Part shown: positions 60,638 through 64,000 of the stretch, in pieces | Numbering within the stretch: position 1 is the first letter of the stretch | How the letters are laid out: each line of letters starts with the position of its first letter | Assembly (NCBI RefSeq): GCF_023242365.1 | Contig: NZ_JALLIX010000019.1 | Coordinates: 49,625 to 113,624, forward strand | Direction: 5' to 3' | From: Pseudomonas sp. MWU13-2100 | GTDB taxonomy: Bacteria > Pseudomonadota > Gammaproteobacteria > Pseudomonadales > Pseudomonadaceae | Length of the DNA stretch: 64,000 bases | The notes under the pieces: model-generated | Databases searched by the model: none | The model's input: only the letters and a program-made list of their open reading frames with translations | What the model was told of the DNA's origin: nothing | Made by a program: the position numbers and the translations under genes

Positions 60638-61633
60638 TCATTGCCAGGCTCGATGATAAGCACCCAGAGTGGTCTGGCTGCCTTCGGACAAACCGGCCAG
60701 CGCCTGGCGCCACTGGTCCTTGACCGCAAAGCTGTGGGGCTGGGCGCGATAGGCATCCAGCGCGGCGCGCCAGACCCGGGTGACCTGTTCGACATACGCC
60801 GGGCTGCGTTGGCGACCTTCGATCTTCACCGCGGCTACCCCGATCGCCGCAAGCTCCGGCAGCAGGTCCAGGGTGTCGAGGCTGGTGGGCTCCTCCAGGG
60901 CATGGAAGCGCTTGCCCTCGACCAGGAACCGGCCCTTGCACAAGGTCGGATAACCGGCCGGTTCATCGGCGCTATAGCGGTCGATCAGGACTTCGCTAAG
61001 GCGTGCGCTCAAACCCTCGGCGTCTTCACTCCAGCGCACCGCCTTGGCCGGCGAACAGACGCCGCACAGGTTCGGCGACTCGCCGGTGATATAGGAAGAC
61101 AGGTGGCAGCGCCCTTCGGCCATGATGCACAAACTGCCGAAACCGAAGACCTCGATGGGCACCGAACTGCTCGCCGCGACCTGGCGCACCTGGGCCAACG
61201 ACAGCACCCTGGGCAACACCGCGCGGCGGATGCCGTAGCGCTGCGCGTAGAACGCCAGCGCGCCGGCATGGGTCGCCGAGCCCTGCACCGACAAGTGCAG
61301 GGGCAGTTGCGGATGACGCTGGCTGGCATAACTCAAGACCCCCGGATCAGCGGCGATCAGCGCGTCGACGCCCAAGTCGGCGGCGCGATCCACCGCCCGC
61401 TGCCAGCGCTCCCAACCCGCGGGCTGCGGGTAGGTGTTGACTGCGACATAGAGTTTGCGTTGGTGCTGGCGAATATGCGCGACCGCCGCGTCGAACTGCT
61501 TGTCGTCCATGTTCAAGCCGGCGAAGTGCCGGGCATTGGTGTCATCGCGAAAGCCGACGTAGACGGCATCGGCGCCTTGGCGCACAGCCGCTTTCAGCGC
61601 AGGCAGATTCCCTGCCGGGCAGACCAGTTGCAT
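60638..61633 (-). CDS. ubiU: U32-family protein, anaerobic ubiquinone hydroxylation
   Basis: 331 residues from MQLVCPAGNLPALKAAVRQGAD, with GAGG before the ATG. The cluster-binding part GSLCIMAEGRCHLSSYITGE, followed by NLCGVCSP, has four Cys, and KIEGRQRSPAYVEQVTRVWR ends the barrel. It is the partner of UbiV. It heads a ubiU-ubiV-ubiT operon with an ANR box about 112 bases upstream. Confidence 0.93.
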   Translation of the reverse strand: MQLVCPAGNLPALKAAVRQGADAVYVGFRDDTNARHFAGLNMDDKQFDAAVAHIRQHQRKLYVAVNTYPQPAGWERWQRAVDRAADLGVDALIAADPGVLSYASQRHPQLPLHLSVQGSATHAGALAFYAQRYGIRRAVLPRVLSLAQVRQVAASSSVPIEVFGFGSLCIMAEGRCHLSSYITGESPNLCGVCSPAKAVRWSEDAEGLSARLSEVLIDRYSADEPAGYPTLCKGRFLVEGKRFHALEEPTSLDTLDLLPELAAIGVAAVKIEGRQRSPAYVEQVTRVWRAALDAYRAQPHSFAVKDQWRQALAGLSEGSQTTLGAYHRAWQ

Positions 61634-61744
61634 GGGTAATCCTCATGAAAGAACTTGTCTCGCCCCCCGTGCACTGCGTGTAGCCAGCAGGCCCGGGGCG
61701 ATCGACAATGCGCTGCCAGTCTAGCGAGACCGGCAGCCACGGCC

Positions 61745-61758
61745 TTGACGGCAATCAA
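61745..61758 (-). promoter_or_regulatory. ANR/FNR box of the ubiUVT operon
   Basis: TTGAC-GGCA-ATCAA, one base from the perfect palindrome and an accepted FNR variant, lies seven bases past the moeA stop. A -10-like TAGACT (minus strand, 61718-61723) places the box near -41.5. Confidence 0.75.
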
Positions 61759-61764
61759 TTGCCG

Positions 61765-63000
61765 TTACTGCATCAGCTCGGCGAAGGACAGGAAGCTGAC
61801 CGGGTCGTGCTTGCGCACCTGCTGTTCGCACTCGACCAGCGCCAAACCATCGGCCCAACAAGCCGCCGTCAACATGGCCGAGCTTTGCTGCGGATGCAGT
61901 TCCACCCATGCCTGGCCGTCAGCCCTGGGCACCAGCCGGGCCCGCAGATACTGCCGGCGCTTGTTGCGCTGCAACCAGTCGAAACCCGCCGGCAGGGCCA
62001 GTGGTCGTGGCAGCACGTCGCTCAGGCCCTGGGCCCTGAGCAGGAACGGGCGCAGCACCACCAGGGCGGTGATCAGCGCCGCCGAGGGATTGCCCGGCAG
62101 GCCGAGCCACGGCTTGCCGGCCACTGTGCCAAAGGCCAACGGCTTGCCCGGCTGGATCGCCAGGCGCCAGAAATCCAGGCTGCCGAGCGCCTCGATGGCC
62201 TGTTTGAGATGATCCTCCTCGCCCACCGAGACGCCGCCCGAGGTCAGCAGCAGATCGCATTCCGAGGCGGCCAGGCTCAAGGCATCGCGACTGGCGGCCA
62301 ACTCATCGGCCATGACCCCGTAGTCATACACCTCCATCCCCCAGCCCCGCAGCAACGCCGACAGGCAATAGCGATTACTGTTGTAGATCTGCCCCGGCGC
62401 CAGGTGCTGGCCCGGCTCGCGCAACTCGTCGCCACTGCTCAACAGGCACACCCGCAACGGTCGATAGACCTCAACCCGGGCGATCCCGACAGCCGCCAGC
62501 AAACCCAACTCCTGGGCGCGCAAGCGCTTGCCGGCGCCGAGCAGCAACTGGCCGCGGCGGACCTCCTCGCCCTCCTTGCGTACATGCTCGCCGGCAATCG
62601 CCGCCGGTAACCAGACCAGCCCTTCGTTGGCCCGACAATGCTCTTGTGGTACCACGGTGTCGGCTCCCGGCGGCAACGGCGCGCCGGTAAAGATCCGCGC
62701 CGCCTGCCGGGGCAGCAAAGGCTCCGCCGCCGCTTGCCCGGCGGCAATCCGCCCGCCCAGGGTCAACCAACCGCCTCCCGGCGGCAGGTCGGCGGCACAG
62801 CAGGCATAACCGTCCATGGCGCTGTTGTCCCAACCGGGCAGGCTCAGCGGCGCCGTCAGATCCCGCGCCAGCACCCGACCAAGGGCCTGATCCAGGGCGA
62901 TTGTCTGAATCTCCGGCGGCGGCGGCGCCTGGTCGAGCAGATGTTCGATGGCCTGGTCCACTGGTGTCAGGTGGCCGCTGTCGCAGACCCGGCCGTTCAT
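61765..63000 (-). CDS. moeA: Molybdopterin molybdotransferase
   Basis: 411 residues from MNGRVCDSGHLTPVDQAIEH. All four MoeA domains are visible: LPGWDNSAMDGYA, RIFTGAPLPPGADTVVPQE, the MoCF-fold segment LLTSGGVSVGEEDHLKQAIE and GLPGNPSAALITALVVLRPF. It inserts molybdate into adenylated molybdopterin. Its ATG overlaps the moaB stop by four bases. This appears to be the nitrate-linked copy (moeA1 in P. aeruginosa); other copies would lie elsewhere. Confidence 0.95.
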   Translation of the reverse strand: MNGRVCDSGHLTPVDQAIEHLLDQAPPPPEIQTIALDQALGRVLARDLTAPLSLPGWDNSAMDGYACCAADLPPGGGWLTLGGRIAAGQAAAEPLLPRQAARIFTGAPLPPGADTVVPQEHCRANEGLVWLPAAIAGEHVRKEGEEVRRGQLLLGAGKRLRAQELGLLAAVGIARVEVYRPLRVCLLSSGDELREPGQHLAPGQIYNSNRYCLSALLRGWGMEVYDYGVMADELAASRDALSLAASECDLLLTSGGVSVGEEDHLKQAIEALGSLDFWRLAIQPGKPLAFGTVAGKPWLGLPGNPSAALITALVVLRPFLLRAQGLSDVLPRPLALPAGFDWLQRNKRRQYLRARLVPRADGQAWVELHPQQSSAMLTAACWADGLALVECEQQVRKHDPVSFLSFAELMQ

Positions 63001-63551
63001 GAGCGCACCTCGCAGGCCTCGATCGCTCGCTGCGCCTGTGGCTTGAGGTGTGGCGCGAAATTGCACGGGCCGGTGCGGCTGTCCAACTGTTCGAGGAGGA
63101 TACTGTTCCAGGCGGTGCGGCAAGCCCCCGGCGAGCCCGGCACACAACAGACCAGCACGCCATTGCTCATCCCGGCGAGGGCTCGTGACTGCAGGCTGGA
63201 CATGCCGATTTCCGCCAGCGACACCTGGCGGAACAACTCGCCGAAACCGTCCACCTGTTTGTCCAGCAACGGCAGCACTGCTTGTGGTGTGTTGTCACGC
63301 GCGGTGAAACCGGTGCCACCGGTCATCAGCACCACCTGGACCTTGGGGTCGGCGATCCAGTGCGAGAGTCTGGCGCGGATCTGATAGATATCGTCCTTGA
63401 CCAGATCGCGGTCGATCAGCACATGCCCGGCGGTTTGCAGCAAGTCGCTGAGGGTCTGCCCCGAGGTGTCGGTATCCGCGGTGCGCGTGTCGCTGATGGT
63501 CAGTACGGCGATGTTCAGCGGTTCGAAAGTGCGTTGCGTCAGATGGGCCAT
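62997..63551 (-). CDS. moaB: Molybdenum cofactor biosynthesis protein B
   Basis: 184 residues from MAHLTQRTFEPLNIAVLTIS, with AAGG before the ATG. MoCF domain: ISDTRTADTDTSGQTL, VVLMTGGTGFTARDNTPQAV and CCVPGSPGACRTAWNSIL. It adenylates molybdopterin ahead of MoeA, as MogA does in other organisms. It heads the moaB-moeA unit; a NarL-like palindrome lies 62 bases upstream. Confidence 0.94.
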   Translation of the reverse strand: MAHLTQRTFEPLNIAVLTISDTRTADTDTSGQTLSDLLQTAGHVLIDRDLVKDDIYQIRARLSHWIADPKVQVVLMTGGTGFTARDNTPQAVLPLLDKQVDGFGELFRQVSLAEIGMSSLQSRALAGMSNGVLVCCVPGSPGACRTAWNSILLEQLDSRTGPCNFAPHLKPQAQRAIEACEVRS

Positions 63552-63612
63552 AGCCAGCCTTCCCGTAGATGAAGATCGGCCCAAGCCTGAACCGAAATAC
63601 AATGTGAACCTA

Positions 63613-63628
63613 TTCCTCCAAGGAGGTA
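63613..63628. promoter_or_regulatory. NarL-like 7-2-7 palindrome before moaB
   Basis: TTCCTCC-AA-GGAGGTA closely resembles the site before narK1/narX (14 of 16 bases the same). It lies in the 191-base gap upstream of moaB and suggests nitrate-responsive production of molybdenum cofactor enzymes. I found no clear ANR box in this gap. Confidence 0.55.
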
Positions 63629-63742
63629 CCTCGACCGGACGGCATGAGCAACTGGGATGCACTGAGTTCGGTGCGCAGGTAGGACCGGACGTCGGTCAGG
63701 TCGCGGCACTTGCTCTGGAACAGACTATGGCATTCGAGATTC

Positions 63743-64000
63743 CTACTTCGAAAGCGCTGGCACTGGCGTTAATACCGTGCTCCAAAGCCCCACCTCGGCG
63801 TAGCTGCCACCGTTGAAGATGAACTGAGGCCCGGTGCCGCGTTGAAGGTTCTGCGTCGCGGCGGCAATCGCCAGCCAGGGTAATGTTTCGCCCGGATGTC
63901 CCAACAATGCATCCAGGTTGTGAAGTCCCTGGTTCGGCTTGAACGGCATCGCTGCGTCAACCAACACGCTGGCTATTGCGACTTCACGTTGTGGATCAAT
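63743..64000 (-). CDS. C-terminal part of an unrecognised protein (cut by window edge)
   Basis: 85 codons read open from the right edge to a stop at 63743, in a single frame with normal Pseudomonas codon use. The visible end includes DALLGHPGETLPWLAIAAAT and FIFNGGSYAEVGLWSTVL. I do not recognise the family from this part. It is on the same strand as moaB but 191 bases away with a regulatory site between, so it is probably a separate unit. Confidence 0.45.
   Translation of the reverse strand: MDPQREVAIASVLVDAAMPFKPNQGLHNLDALLGHPGETLPWLAIAAATQNLQRGTGPQFIFNGGSYAEVGLWSTVLTPVPALSK

Noticed and set aside
63560..63600. ANR box before moaB (TTGGGCCGATCTT on the minus strand)
   Set aside because: The halves are imperfect and the spacer is three instead of four bases.
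1..64000. Prophage, integron, CRISPR array, toxin-antitoxin pair or defence island
   Set aside because: No integrase, phage structural gene, regular repeat-spacer array, known toxin pair or nuclease-helicase cluster was found; composition is even throughout apart from short AT-rich promoters.

Overview
The window looks like the chromosome of a fluorescent-group Pseudomonas. It is GC-rich and densely coded, carries several families of short Pseudomonas-type REP palindromes, and has the narK1K2GHJI-ppi-moaA / narXL gene order known from P. aeruginosa. I see no rRNA, tRNA, CRISPR array, integrase or intact insertion sequence. Functions below are recognised from protein sequence alone; no search was run.

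Left part (1-18.7 kb), mixed core and accessory genes: a LysE-type exporter cut by the window edge, a GapN-like aldehyde dehydrogenase, a dCACHE-GGDEF diguanylate cyclase, a PatB/MalY C-S lyase, a 68-residue unknown protein, and a three-gene RND efflux operon (outer membrane factor, adaptor, pump). The efflux operon lies behind an orphan OmpR-type regulator, with a complete two-component pair diverging from it. Then come a molybdate-binding Mop/TOBE protein, a DUF1460 protein, a chemoreceptor and a family 9 glycosyltransferase.

Middle part (18.8-31.5 kb), a myo-inositol island: an ABC importer (permease, ATPase, binding protein), then iolG, iolD, iolI, iolB, iolE and an iolC fused to a DUF2090 aldolase domain, all on the minus strand, with the RpiR-type regulator iolR diverging. 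Sites of the form GGAA-N6-TTCC lie in front of iolC/iolR and, less perfectly, in front of the transporter. No iolA is present. From 31.5 to 37.8 kb there is a small unknown gene, a decayed DyP peroxidase, a SnoaL-like exported protein, two LysR regulators, and a tartrate dehydrogenase plus DctA pair with a clear inverted-repeat operator.

Right part (37.8-64 kb), an anaerobic and iron island: a DUF3079 gene diverges from an ftrABCD ferrous-iron uptake operon across an ANR/FNR box and a Fur box. Next are the class III ribonucleotide reductase genes, in which the glycyl-radical domain of NrdD is a separate 55-residue gene; its promoter has an ANR box and tandem NrdR boxes. Then follow moaA, a PpiC-type isomerase, narIJHG, narK2, narK1, narXL, a DGC-domain protein, the oxygen-independent ubiquinone genes ubiT-ubiV-ubiU, moeA and moaB. 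Five TTGA(T/C)-N4-ATCAA boxes and two NarL-like palindromes tie this region into one low-oxygen/nitrate regulon: nitrate import and reduction, molybdenum cofactor for NarG, quinone and deoxyribonucleotides without oxygen, and ferrous iron. A protein of unknown function runs off the right edge.
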